Below, in pieces: positions 52,201 through 64,000 of a stretch of DNA of 64,000 bases; position 1 is the first letter of the stretch; each line of letters starts with the position of its first letter. A program made the position numbers and the translations under genes. The notes under the pieces were generated by a model. The model saw only the letters and a list, made by a program, of their open reading frames with translations. It searched no databases and had not been told where the DNA came from. Origin of the DNA: Solea solea. Lineage: Eukaryota; Chordata; Actinopteri; Pleuronectiformes; Soleidae. The stretch lies in assembly GCF_958295425.1 (NCBI RefSeq), contig NC_081145.1:23048465-23112464 (forward strand), in the 5' to 3' direction.

Positions 52201-55200
52201 ACGAGTAGACGACATAGTCGTCGTTCTCCAGTTTGCACTCGCTGGGGTCACGTTTAGGCACGTTGTTGATGCCAAAGATGACGGGGGAGGCCACGGCCAG
52301 AGCCAGGATCCAGGTAGCCGACAGCAACACGGTCTGCCGCAGGTCCACATGCTTCCTGTTGTAGTTGAGAGGGATTGACACGGCAATGAACCTGCACATA
52401 ACAAAAAAAACATAAAGGGATTCAATTATCTGCAGCAACATTCAGCGTTAGTCCATTTCTCTCAAGGGGAATACGGCCTGAATATAAAGGCTGCAGTACA
52501 GCGTTTAATTCATGTTTGTTATGTCACCATGTTCACAACAAAGAAAATTAGCATTATCATCGCAACAAATAAAGACAGCGAGGGTAGCTAAACATACAGT
52601 ATATACATGCATTCACGATACACAATAACAACAGTGTATTAAGAGCATCCGCATCACAACAACAGCATCAGCATCTTCTATGCACATAATGTCCCAAGGT
52701 TATTGCACCAAGTATAAGCACAGTGATTACAAATGGAGAGTATGATGACAATTGAGTGATTCATGTGGTGGAGTTTGGATGTTCTCTCCATGTGTGTGTG
52801 TGCGTGGGTTTTCTCCAGGTTCTCCGGTTTCCTCTGCCAGTCTAAAAACATGCAGTTTGGTTGGGGATTAGGCAAATTGGACACTCGAAATTGACTGTAG
52901 GTGTGTGTATGAGAGAGTGGATGTTTGTTTGTCTCTATGTTGTCCCCTTGATAGACTGGGGCGACCTGCCCAGGGTGTGACCCTGCCTTGTCAGCTGGGA
53001 TTGGCACCATCACCCGTCACGACCCTGGAGAGGTCGCCCCGCTCTTAAATTCACAACTATGGGCAATTTAGAGCAGAGGTCTCAAACTTGCAACCCCCCT
53101 CTACACACAAGTGGCTGAGGCACAGCTATTTTCATAAATAATAAACAATATCCACCCATATTTGACTGTTTTTTCCTCCACATGAGGGTCATGGTGGGGG
53201 GCACTGGTGCAAATCTCAGCTGACAGGTCGCCAGTCCATAACAGGGACACATAGACACAGACAACCGTCCACTAATCACACTCACACCTACGGTCGATTT
53301 AGAGAGTCTAATTTGCCTAATCCCCAAATCTGCATGTTTTTGGACTGTGGGAGGAAGCCGGAGAACCCAGAAAAAACCCACGCACACACGGGGGACCTGC
53401 GTGTTCACTTGTTGATCTCAAGTGCATCAAATTCACATCCCTTTTTCTTTTTTCTATACTATACCACTATATACTTTGACCTGTCACAAATGGAAAATCA
53501 CAGGTGGAATAACTAATATGAATGGCACTGCCTGCACTGGTAATGATTTTAATGCAGCATGAAAAAATGTTATTAGTTCCATTTTAGATTGACGGTGGAA
53601 AATGTCTGCAGTGGAAAATGTCTAAGTTTAGTGGTCCTCTTTTTAGACGCGTTGTCCTTTGGGTCGTTTCTGGATCGCGGGCTCTCATGCACATGATGTT
53701 TAACACAACTTATAATTGTTTCATTTCGACTTATTTGGTCCATAAAATGTCGGAAAATGTTAAAAAAAATCAGTGATCAGTGTTTCCCAAACCTGGAAAA
53801 TTATAAAGTGATTCGGTTTTAATGATTTCTTTGTTAAACCAGAAAATATTCACATTCAAGAAGCTGGTGAAGTATATGAACTAATAAGAACACATTAACA
53901 CAGCTAATGTTTAATACTTAAATGTATTGATGATTGACATTAATAAGTAAACATGAGACAAGAGGGTCTCTTGGACATATGACAAGTCAGACCATACGTT
54001 TTACAATAGGCATCTTGTATAGGACAGGAAGCTTGAGGGTCTGTCTTGGATATGGTTAGTTAGGAAATATAGATGTCTCTTGTTTGACTAAATGGTGATA
54101 TTGTCCAATTTAAAGATCATGGGACAGTATGGTATATCCGGACCCGACTTGTTCTTCAGGTATGTTGCATTATGGAAACAGCAGAAATGCGGGGGTCGAA
54201 ACATGTGATGCCTGCAAATAAGAATGCTAGAAAATCTATATAAGGTTAGTTTTGCTTTTCTGGGGCAGAATTCTTTCGGAGATTCGGCAAGAACACATTC
54301 TCCCGAGCTGCTGCAGCGGCTTGGTTCTGACGCCTGACTTGTAACTAAATAAAATCCCTTTGTTCGGTACGAGTGCTGTGTCAGTGGGGTCCTTTCCTGC
54401 ATCATCAACTCATCACCTATCGTTCATAAGAAGAAGGAAGCCTGACAAAAACGATGTTGCAGCCCTGAACACGTGGACACTTGATCCGATGAACATCAGC
54501 CTCTTCAGGCACAAAAACAGGTGATGAGAGCTTTAAGAAGGAGCTCTCACTTCGGAACTTTAATTATGAAGCTACAGAAACAGTAGCTGGTTAGCTTAGC
54601 TTAGCATTAAGACTGGAGACAAGAGCTATGTTAGCTCTGTCCAAATGCAACAATATCCTCCCACCAGCAGTTCACTGTTACCAAGGCGATATATAACTGG
54701 TCCCAACCAAGAAACATAGTTAAAAGTAGAGTTTGTGTTAGTGATAAATTATTCTACAGTTTGTCCTAAAAGACACTTTTCTCCACCGTCCAGTTACACA
54801 GCAAATCTAGGGATGGGAATCTGTATCGGTCAGTAACGGTATCAGTCCAATACTGGTCAAAGTCACTGGATTTGATATCGGACGGATACAAATGTAAAAT
54901 CCTATACTGACTGTAAAAATGTCAATAAAAATCGGCAAAAGCATTTCAGCTGAGGCCGTTTATCTCAACAATATTTGTCTTTGAAATGTGTCGTTAACAG
55001 CTTGACAGTTCATAAACGGTCTAAAATGACTAATAATCGGACTAATATCGGTACATACTCAAGTTTGTGATATCAGTATGGGACACAAACAAGTGCAAAA
55101 CCACATTATGAATCAGTTCTGTCTGTTTGTGGAGGTTCTAAACGTTACTGCAGTCAGCCGATGAATGGCGCGGCATCAGTGGAGTTATATACATTCTGTT

Positions 55201-58200
55201 ATATAAGGATTTGGTCCGTTTTTAAGAGATAAAAGACGTGTACAGATACAGAACACACTTTAGTCAAGTCAGTGCAAAACCATAACAGAAAAAGTACAGA
55301 TTAATGACGAATGCATGATTTGTAGGAGTGAAAATAAAATCCTCCTCCTGCTGTCTGGCCCTCTCCGTCTGTCTGTCATTCATTACAATACCATGGACAG
55401 AAAATGGGCACTTTTGCAAAAATATTGGTTGATAGAAAGTTTCATACATAGAAATACAATTGTAAAACATAATTTACTAAACTGTAAAAGTGAAAGTGTG
55501 TAGTGTGTGTAAATGTAGTCTATGTCATGTGCACTATATCAGGTACATAAGTAAGGTGCATACAGAATGGGATTATTTATTAATTTTGCTCCACCTAATT
55601 CCTTTGTACCCATATCTACACCAACTAAATTATTTTTCATTCCCTGGGCCAGAAAGAAACCTACATGCCTTGAAAATTCCACTCAATTCCATCCTTTACT
55701 TTTGGAGTTCTGCTGCTCACAGACATGAGAACAGACAAATGCAGCAGAACACAACTTCCTGGGCAGAGGCAATAACTCGCTGACCTTCATATAAGAGGAA
55801 ATAATTGTATTTCACAAAAGGTCAAACTATTAAGCAGCAAAGACACAAAGTCCAAACAGCCCCATTTGGTCTCCCCATGGTTTCTGCTAGGAATAGGATG
55901 AAATGATGAAAATATCCAATGGCAATTTTTCCCCTGATGTGGATCATTACAGCAAAATATTAACTTTCATTATGTTATGCAAGAATGCTAAAGAAGATTT
56001 GCTAATTGTGATTCAAACCCTGGCTTCTGTATCTTCAGGTGAGACGTTCTAAGCTCCAAGATTTAACTCTTTGGCTCCCTTAAACGAAATAAAGTGAATT
56101 AAACAATGAGTTTCCACAGAGGCTGTGGCTCCGATGCCCCCTGATTCCTATCTGTGTTAATCTCTCTATGACTGAACAGCAGGTCATCACTCAGCTGCGC
56201 TGTTAACACCATGAATCTTCAGAGAGATCTGGAGATGTTCACCTTCAGGCCCCGTGGACACCCAGCAGCGTCAGGACTCTCTGGACCTTCACGACACGTT
56301 TTCCTGCTCTCCAGTCTGTTGAATTATTCAGACTCTGCCATTGCACTCGAACCTCTAACTGCTTCAGAAAGCTTCAGATCATCACCATCAGTCCACGTTA
56401 GCTTCACTGCCCCCCATCCGTCTCTGATGTAATCATATTTTCTCGAGTAAAGGACATCGGATTTAAGGAGCTGCCTTGGTTTTTTTCGGCTCAGAGTTTC
56501 ATCCTTCAACATCAGCCCAGGGTCCAGATAATCTCATTGAGTTAAAGTAACGAGCACAGGGAGAAGCTGGCAGTTCATCACTGCGGGCACATCCTTCGTT
56601 TTGGGGGCTTTAAAATGTTCTCTTTTTGAGCTTTTACTGGAAACAGACAAAAAGGGTCGTTACCATATTTCCTCATCAGTGTTCTGTGACTGTCCGACCC
56701 TGACGAACTTCAGGTGAAGATGACCTGGAACCCTCAGTGAAGCATCTCCAGTGTTTCTGACTGGAGACTTCTGAGCTTTGAGTAAAGATTTAAGAGTCAA
56801 AATGTTGTCTTAATACTTCTATTAAGACATATTTTTTGACTTAGCCTATGAAATATGTGTTAGAATTTTGTACAGGGCATCAGTGATGAAGATTTGGGGG
56901 AAGAACTCTCTTAACTTTCCCCTCTTTCTCCTCTCACTTTCTTTTGAATGTTGCCATTTTCCTTCCCTCTCTCTCGCTTCCCTTGTGTAGATTTTCTCCA
57001 GGTTCTCCGGTTTCCTCCCACAGTCCAAAAACATGCAGATTTGGAGATTAGGTAAATTGGACACTCTAAATTGCCCGTACGTGTGAGTGACTGGCAACCA
57101 GGACCCCCCTCATGTGGAGGATAAAGCAGTAGACCCTCTATCACCCTATTACCCTCACTTTTAGGTACAAGTTGCTCAGCTGCTTGTTTAGACACGAGCA
57201 GAACAAGTTAAGCTGTCACAACATGTGCAGACACGTGTGTGGAAGAGACTCCAGAGCAGATTAATCATCTGGAGAGTTTTTAAAGATAACGCACTCTCAT
57301 TCGTGTGCCCTGACCTGTCGATGCTGATGGCACAGAGGTTGAAGATGGAGGCGGTGCACAGCATCACGTCCATGGTCATCAGGCCGTCGCAGATGGTCGT
57401 GCTGAGCGTCCACACACCGTCCTGAAACTGAGACACACACAGAGACACGTGCAGTACAGTTATGTAAGAGGACAAACTTCTAATTCGGCTTCTTTAAATT
57501 AAATAGATCACAAAGGCCTCTGTAACCCTGGCACACACAGTGTTCCTCATTATTATGTTATGTTTATGTTGAACCTGACTTCACTGGGGCAAAGGACCGA
57601 TAACTCAACTATGCAAGGTCGACTCTAGGTATCAGTAGAGGAAGGCACCAGACATCCTGACCTGACGCCTCTCCTCCTCTCCTCCTCTCCTCCAAACCAA
57701 AGATATACCTCAACTCTGAGATTCACTGGCAGAATGACAGAGGATGTCCAACTGTTAACATCTCCTTGTTCATGTTTGGCATTTGTCTCAGTTCTCCTCG
57801 GATCTGAGCTGTCTTCTTCACTGACTCCAGAAACTCCATCTCTGGTCGTCTCACCTGAAATAAATAAATTAACTATATTTCTTAATTTTCTACATATGTA
57901 GTCAATTTCACTGTGCATGGTCTTTGTTTATAGACCAGCACCTGAATGCATTTTTTTTCCTCCTTGTTAGTATTTTTATTAGCTCCACCGAGGAGGTTGA
58001 GGTTATGTTTTGGCCTGTTTGTCTTTCTGTTTTTCCGTGCGCAGCATAATTTAAAAAGTAAACAACAAATTTGGATGAAATTATCTGCTGGTGAAGCTTT
58101 TGGACACAGGATTTTGGTTTTGATCTGAATATGGAAACTGAGCAGTGTCATTTTTCTATTTCTGAGTGCGTTCCCTAGTTTTATGCTACTTTATACATGA

Positions 58201-61200
58201 GTGGGGGATTTTGTACTATACGATTGAAATGTTATATACTTTATACTGTAGTACATTTGTCTCTGGACAGCTCGCCAGTCTATCGCGAGGCAAATACAAA
58301 TACCATTTACTCTTCAAATTATAACATTATGTTCCATCATGATATCACAGTAAAGATATTCATGATGATATTTCACCGAATTTCAAAGAAAAAGTGCTTT
58401 TGACATGGAAAAACATATTTATGAGGCAAATCAAATCTATTATGATCAAATACAGAGAAATAAGTCAACCATAATAATAATCATAACAATAATAATAATA
58501 ATAATAATAATAACGTGGCTGTATTTAAAACACCAAACTAGCTTCTATTTTTGAAAATTAATGTTAAATGTAATACATTTAATAAAGTGACAATTACAAA
58601 CAAAGTATTACTATCATACAATACTGCTAGCAAACACATTCAGTATTATATTCTGTCTATATTCTATCACCTTGTAAATGTCCGTCCAGACTTTTTTTTT
58701 GCTTATTTTAACCATAAAAGGGCCAGAAAATGTGCTTCTGCCCATTTTTCCAGAATAATTTTCAATATCATATCGTATTAACAATTTAAAATTGAAGAAA
58801 AACAAAAAAAAACACTGTAGTTGTACATGAACACCAGATTTTGTGTGTTCAATTTGAAATTTGAACAGTATAATACATATTTAAAATAACTTTTGTTCAT
58901 CTCAATGTCCAAAAACAGGCCAAAAAATGGAAAATATGTACGGGCGTTTTTTCCAACGCTCTCCTCTCCGGTGACAAAGACGCTGATCCGCCGGCTTCCT
59001 TCCTGCAATGAAATGACCGCAATAACCACATGTTTACTTTGACGTGCAACTTCTCAGCTTTCAGGAATTTTTCAGATAGCATTAACTGTCGCATAATTAA
59101 GGTAATGCAAAGTGCGCTTGTGCACGTGTCGACTTTGATACACTCGGTGTTAAAGGAAGAGGCGGTTGCTAACCATGGAGTGCATAAGATCGATTGGGGG
59201 GGGCCTCTTGTGGCCTGCGGGCCGCCAGTTTGACACCCCAGATATAGAAACTAAGTTTGTTAAAAACCTCATATTCGTTAAGAACCTCTTCATGTCCTAA
59301 AAAAATAAAGGACAGACTCAATCCTCAATAAAAATGAAAATTTTGGAGCCAGCGTTGTGATCATTTTTACTGAAATGTTTTTCTATTTAACCTTCTAAAA
59401 TGTACAACTTTGAACATTTGAACATTAAAGTCGCTCACACATCATCACCTAATCTACTCATGAAACACAAGATAATAGAACCAAAACAAATGACACTAAC
59501 GTCTTACATGGCAACAATTATGGCAATACTCGTTTCAATGAAACCCGTTCATCGTCAGATAACACACTGACGCCGTGGTTTACTGGTTCTAATGCAGAGC
59601 AGACGTCAGATCGGTGAGGCTGAAACATGAGTGAGCTCAGCTCTTTTGTTTTAATTAGTGTCAACAAGCGAGAGCACAAAGATGAGCCGAGGGGGAGGAA
59701 ACAACAGGGAAAATGGGATGAATGAATAAATAATCACGACGAGAGGGAAAAACAAACCACTCGTTTTTTTTATTGTTTTTGTCTCCTGGCAGAGAGTCTG
59801 TCAGTCAGACTGTTTGGTTCACCAGGACAAACAGACGATGTTTACATTACCACGCTGACGTGACTCATATCCAATTTTTCCCTATTATTGAGCCCAGGTA
59901 ATGAACTTAAAGCATCTTTATTCAGTGTGGCTTAATAATAGCATACAGTAGTGTGGTGACACCTTTATTCTTTACTTATTCATGCTTTGGTCACCGGTGG
60001 GTTGTTGTCAAGGGCTATATAAATAAAAGTACATTACACAACTGCAGGCATGTCCAAAGTCTGGCCCGCAGGCCGATCTCGGCTCTCGGTGAGATGTTGT
60101 ACGGCCTGCAGCATCGGTTTTATAATGTATTATTTATTTGTAAGGAGTCGCGCTTTGAAACCAGAGTCCTGAGTTTGAAACCCACCTATGACAGACAGCT
60201 ATATGCACTCATGTCATATTATGTTATTTGACTCCAGATGTCACTCCTGCACGGCTTAGATTTGGTTACATTTCCATTTAAAAATGATAATTGTGACAAT
60301 GAAAATGACATTTTTATAAACCAGTGCATTTGTATGTCAATATTATTGTTAAAAAAACATTAATATTGACATTGGCCCGCGGAAATCTTCGAATTATCAA
60401 ATATGGGCCTCGTTAAAAAAAGGTATGAACACCCCTGTATAACTGTGTGGACAGAAATGTGAGTTCAGTGTCACATTTTACAAAGTTTGAACCAGGCATT
60501 AATTTCTGGAGAAAAAACTGGATTAATCTGTAAAAAATTCAAATGGTTACTGTGTTTGCATGATTTTACAAAAGTACAAAAATGAAATAAGAGATGGGAA
60601 TCGCGATACGATACATGATACATGATACATGGTCCAAGATACCAATAATATCACGATACAACAACAACAACAACGTTATCTGTCTAACTGAAGAAAACAA
60701 CATGCCAACATTAATAAACTGTATTCATCGTTGTTATTTAACATGTTTCCTCAGTCTCTGATGAAGTGTCACTGTCATTTTATGACGTAATATAACACAT
60801 TTCTCACATAGATCACCTTTAAAATGCAAAATAATGATGTCAAAGACTGAACCAACACTGTGCACACAGACATACACAGAGATATGAATCCCCACAGACT
60901 TCCTTAAATATGTCCATTAGTCTGAGCAGGTGAAAAGCAAACACCTTAGATTAAGCACACAGATTTCCTCTCGGGTCATTAATGCTGCTGCTCCTGCTCC
61001 TGCTGCTGCTGCTGCTGCTTCCAGCTCTGACGACTGATAGCATCATCACTGTCAACAGAAAATCTGCCAGAACCAATCTCAGTCCATCAGTCAACAAATG
61101 AATGCATTGGTTAAAGATATTAAGGTGCTTTTATTGGGTTCGTCATGTGGCATGGGTTATACCACGTTAAATACTCCACAATAAAAGCTGTACAAATGCC

Positions 61201-61981
61201 TTAGACATGAATGAGTATATATATATATATATATATATATATGGATATGTGTATGTTAAGGCTAAAACAAATACTCGACTGATCGATTACTGAATGATTC
61301 TTCAACTATTTTTGATAATCGATAAATCACTTTCAGTGTTTCTCTGTCCCACTATTTTATTTTGTAAATACTGAACCTTTTTGGTTAAGTTTTGCGTCAA
61401 AGCAGATAACCCGATAATAGAAGGCCATATTTATTTTAAGTTTCCTTCATTCATTTGAGCAGCGCCACCATGAGGAGACATGAGGTAGTGACGCCCAATG
61501 AGTGAAACTAGCAGGGAGTGTTATCGATTATTGTATTGCATATAAGAGATATATCACCAAATCGATATTTTGACCCAGCCCTACTTTATACACCCAAACA
61601 GATTAGAGGAAGAGGGTGGAGTCTTAAAATAAAGGCGGGGCAACGAACAGCTCCTCTCACCTGAGCTCAGGTGTGACTGTCCTCCGGTGCCCGGTGACTC
61701 ACCTCAGAGAAGACGAAGAGCGGCAGCACCAGCACCGCGAGCATCAGATCCGCCACCGCCAGGCTGACGATGAAGTAGTTGGTGGTTGTTTTCAGCGCCT
61801 TCTCCATGAACACGCTCAGACAAACCAGCAGGTTCCCGCAGATGATCACCACGATCAGCAGCACCCCGAACACCAGCGCCGGCAGGTTGTACCCCGTCCC
61901 CATCATTGTCCCCGTGCCCGGGACCTGCGCCTCCTCCTCCGCCTCCACCATCACCGCACTCAGGTTCAGGTTGGCCGCCAT
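49248..61981 (-). CDS. drd4: Dopamine receptor D4
   Basis: DRD4 is a D2-class, Gi/o-coupled dopamine receptor of the plasma membrane. Exons, 5' to 3': 61981-61703, 57427-57315, 52391-51799, 49453-49248, in phase, 396 aa. The intron positions match human DRD4. Seven transmembrane segments are visible: TM1 [20 protein letters not shown]2 [17 protein letters not shown] with Asp2.50, TM3 [20 protein letters not shown] with the amine-binding Asp3.32 and a DRF motif, TM5 [15 protein letters not shown] with the catechol-binding serines, TM6 [11 protein letters not shown]7 [13 protein letters not shown] and a Cys-rich tail CCS. The third loop has [14 protein letters not shown] but no tandem 48-bp repeats as in primates. 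The start is ATG 61981; the frame is open further 5' but only from GTG. The a or b teleost copy was not determined. Confidence 0.96.
49454..51798. other. drd4: drd4 intron 3
   Basis: No exon was seen. A short fragment TGGAACTTTATTGATCCACC...GGGGAAATTC at about 50845-50880 also occurs near 39390-39420. Pieces at 50650-50720 and 51570-51700 resemble short DNA transposon derivatives. The remainder is unassigned. Confidence 0.4.
52778..53020 (+). mobile_element. SINE-type teleost repeat, arm 1 of an inverted pair
   Basis: GGGTTTTCTCCAGGTTCTCC, AAAAACATGCAGTTTGG and CCCAGGGTGTGACCCTGCC match the family at 35250-35480. Confidence 0.65.
53190..53402 (-). mobile_element. SINE-type teleost repeat, arm 2 of an inverted pair
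   Basis: Reverse-oriented copy of the preceding family (AATCTCAGCTGACAGGTCGC ... GGAGAACCCAGAAAAAACCC), about 170 bp from arm 1, in drd4 intron 2. Confidence 0.65.
53690..53880 (-). repeat. Interspersed repeat fragment, reversed
   Basis: The reverse complement contains AAGAAATCATTAAAAC and ATTTTCTGGTTT, matching the families at 7285-7568 and 32818-33098. Confidence 0.5.
53950..54410 (+). mobile_element. Probable solo LTR of a retrotransposon or endogenous retrovirus
   Basis: It has promoter and polyadenylation signals in LTR order: TATATAA at 54237-54243, then AATAAA at 54348-54353 about 110 nt later, then a short GT-rich tail to about 54400. A TG near 53952 could start the LTR and a CA near 54400 could end it. 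No internal coding region adjoins it. Exact ends and the target duplication were not resolved. Confidence 0.55.
54475..55090. repeat. Teleost interspersed repeats in drd4 intron 2
   Basis: GGTTAGCTTAGCTTAGCATTAAG at about 54590 and TAGGGATGGGAATCTGTATCGG at about 54813 with GATATCGGACGGATACAAA belong to two common fish repeat families. The second shares its TAGGGATGGG terminus with the hAT element at 4712. Confidence 0.5.
57715..57860 (-). other. Exon-like segment in drd4 intron 1
   Basis: After an acceptor-like TATTTATTTCAG, the minus strand is open for about 43 codons, reading [33 protein letters not shown], then a stop. The composition is charged and helix-like rather than repeat-like. 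I do not recognise it. It may be a relic of another gene, a retro-copied piece, or chance. Confidence 0.2.
58460..59900. other. drd4 intron 1 interior
   Basis: It holds an (AAT)n tract near 58470-58512 and a transposon-end-like GGCCTGCGGGCCGCCAGTTTG near 59212 that resembles the element at 60045. AT-rich otherwise; no exon seen. Confidence 0.35.
60045..60437. mobile_element. Non-autonomous hAT (Charlie-like) DNA transposon
   Basis: The ends are CAGGCATGTCCAAAGTC at the left and, complemented, CAGGGGTGTTCATACC at the right. Flanking octamers CACAACTG (60037-60044) and TATAACTG (60438-60445) match at 6 of 8 positions, as expected for an aged hAT target duplication. The GGCCCGC phrases near each end are typical. 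There is no transposase. Confidence 0.65.
61215..61242. repeat. (AT)n microsatellite and adjoining GATCGATTA-type repeat
   Basis: A short AT run is followed by GGCTAAAACAAATACTCGAC and TGATCGATTACTGAATGATT, a fragment of a common teleost repeat. Confidence 0.6.
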
Positions 61982-62160
61982 CTCCGCTCCGGCTCCTCCC
62001 GCTCCTGTCCCGCTCCGAGCCACAGCAGCGCGGCCACCTGGCTCTCATGAATGCCGAGCTGCTCTCCGGACCCCGCGCTGCTGCGGTCCCATCGCCGCGT
62101 AACGGGCACTTCACCGGACTCCGGTGCGCAATTACGCAGAAACTGCGCGTAAAGTGGAGG
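61982..62160 (-). promoter_or_regulatory. drd4: drd4 5' UTR and CpG-rich promoter
   Basis: GC- and CpG-rich sequence immediately upstream of the drd4 ATG, contrasting with AT-rich flanks. No TATA box was identified. This resembles the CpG-island promoter known for mammalian DRD4. Confidence 0.45.
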
Positions 62161-62643
62161 AGGTGGATTTAATGAAACAAACACGCGTTTAAAAACATCA
62201 ACTCATCATAATTAAATCTCTGATGATAAAAGTTTCTCCAGTCAGGGAAAAAAAGAAAAGGGATAAACTCATCAGAGTCTTTAGATCAAAGAGAGATAAT
62301 CCATGTTCCCTCAGAGTCAGTGTGCTCACCAACGAGCTTCTCGCTCTCCTCCACGGTGTGTGTGTCAGTGTGTGTGTGTGTCAGAGTGTGTGTGTGTGTC
62401 AGTGTGTGCAGCCTGCTAAAGGCCAGCGGGGCCAAATGAGCCAATTAAAGCCGCTTATCAGCTGCGCTTTATGGTAGTGTCCTTCAGTCCTTGAGCTCCA
62501 GCAGCAGCAGTGTGTGCGTGCATTTGTGCGCGTGTGTGTGTGCAAGCATGTGTGCGTGTGTGAGAGAGACCAGAACCTCACAGACCTGTTACCGGTGTGT
62601 GTGCATGCTTGGGTGCGTGAGAGAGAGAGAGACTGAGAGAGAG

Positions 62644-62692
<49 letters not shown>

Positions 62693-64000
62693 AGAACCCT
62701 CACAGCCCTGTTACCAGTGTGTGTGTGTATGTGTAGTTTTATTTATGAAGCTTTAACATTAATACAAAGTGGAAAATAGTCAATAGTCAACAAAACGACA
62801 TAAAATACATTTAGAAAGATTAGAAAGAGTTAGAAAGTTTTAAATAAAGGTTAGGTTAATTAATCAGACTCTTTTCTTCTGAACACAGAGAAGAAATTAA
62901 ATGCAGATAGCAATACGTAACCGTGATTAAAATAAACAATTCACTTATTATTCATAAATCCTGAAGGAACTACACTCAATAAAATACTTAAAAATGTGAA
63001 TTATAAATGAAAGAAATAATAAAATGCTCAGATTAAAGAGTCAAAACTCTTTCTTCTTCAAACTTAAGAAACAAATAAATGTTGTTTTCTAATAATGTAC
63101 GAAAAAAAGACTCACTTCTTTTCTTCTGCTTCTCCACCTGCGCCACTGTGACTGAGGCTGATGTGGTGAAGTGGCTGTGGCGCCCCCTGCTGGCTGCACT
63201 CAAACACTAACACTTCATGGTGAGAGAAAATCATCTGAACTTTTGACACAAACTGATGAGAAGAAAGTTTCAGTGAGAAATGAAACAAATACACTGGTGA
63301 AGTGCTGAAAATCCAAACTACTGTAGATTAAAGTATGCTGAATAATTTACTTCAGATTACAGTCAAGTTAAAGGACCAGTGTGCGACATTTAAGAGGGTT
63401 TATTGACAGAATTTGTACAAACTAATCCATAAATAGATAAAAGCGAAAGTGTCTAATGAGACCAGATGTTTCAGTTTCAGACAATCCTGTAGTTTGTTCC
63501 AGAAAGAAGGACATGCATATTTAAATGTCTTCCTTCTTAATTCACTACGGACCTTTGGAACAGATAGGAATAAGTCCTGCGATCACATACATAGTGTGTG
63601 TGTGTGTGTGTGTGTGTGTGGGGAGGCGGGGAGTCAGAGTGGATGTTGGCAGTGTTCATCACACACACACGTCCCTCAGGAGGATAATGAAAACAAACAC
63701 TCTGCAGATATGAGACTGTCGGGGAAACAGACGTCCACGCCGAGCTGTTTCATTTCAGTGAACAGGTTTCAATTTGTGGCGGTGGAGATGAGGGAGTGAG
63801 AGCGTGGTGTTGGTGACGATCGCCTCAGCCTCCGTCTGTTCCTCATCATCTAATGACTGAAACTAATCATATTAACATGCTACATTCTCCAGGTATATCC
63901 GTGCCATCTCAGCCTGTTTCTCTCATTATAACTCATTATTATCTGTAAAAATGTCCTCACGCAGCAACTGGCTAGAACCTTTAGAGAAATCCCTTGACTT
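62161..64000. other. drd4 upstream flank with simple repeats
   Basis: No gene was recognised. GT-rich tracts lie at 62355-62405 and 62510-62560, a GA run at 62620-62692, a GT run at 63593-63620, and a repeat-like segment at 63420-63580 (GTAGTTTGTTCCAGAAAGAA). Short ORFs here are mostly repeat-encoded. Confidence 0.45.

Noticed and set aside
61982..62023. Upstream extension of drd4 by 14 codons
   Set aside because: It begins with GTG, and the encoded [13 protein letters not shown] is GC-rich 5' UTR. ATG 61981 is the first true start.
61673..62172. Several plus-strand ORFs over drd4 exon 1
   Set aside because: GC-rich antisense shadows of a verified receptor exon.

Overview
The window is vertebrate, and almost certainly teleost, genomic DNA. 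It carries five multi-exon protein genes with GT-AG introns, CpG-rich first exons, an intron-containing tRNA-Ile(UAU) gene, and many teleost-type interspersed repeats and microsatellites. I rebuilt the genes by joining exons at splice sites with consistent phase. All five CDS close in frame and have family-typical lengths.

Layout. (1) 1-1130: left flank, no assignable gene. (2) 1375-7753, minus: gtse1, 11 coding exons, 726 aa, with a cell-cycle type promoter (CCAAT box plus CHR) near 8120-8175. (3) 9898-28952, minus: a plasma-membrane Ca2+-ATPase (ATP2B family, closest overall to ATP2B1), 20 coding exons, 1255 aa, with a likely 5' non-coding exon near 30731-30985. Its introns hold the tRNA gene, a tRNA-Leu-like relic, Tc1/mariner and LINE relics, and a perfect 95-bp inverted repeat. 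(4) 32185-34045, plus: bet1l, 4 exons, 109 aa. (5) 36001-44189, plus: deaf1, 13 exons, 562 aa. (6) 49248-61981, minus: drd4, 4 exons, 396 aa. (7) 62160-64000: drd4 upstream flank, simple repeats only.

The genes do not form an operon or pathway. deaf1 and drd4 are tail to tail, as in human 11p15.5, where BET1L also lies nearby. In human, gtse1 and the Ca2+ pump belong to other chromosomes (22q13 and, for ATP2B1, 12q21), so the window spans a junction between ancestral linkage groups. The products are a mitotic microtubule/clathrin protein (GTSE1), a calcium extrusion pump (PMCA), a Golgi Qc-SNARE (BET1L), a SAND/MYND transcription factor (DEAF1) and a D2-class dopamine receptor (DRD4).

No wholly new gene system is evident. 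The most unusual signals are: a hAT-type insertion whose 8-bp target duplication is exactly the first 8 nt of a gtse1 intron, so it contains the splice donor; an exact 95-bp inverted repeat flanking seven in-frame pump exons; a Lys/Glu-rich expansion in the pump's regulatory loop; three TTCG motifs at exact 10-bp steps upstream of deaf1, whose family binds such motifs; a perfect 21-bp palindrome in deaf1 intron 1; and a facultative-looking 45-nt exon in the deaf1 DNA-binding region. All paralog assignments, transcript ends and repeat names are unverified by search.
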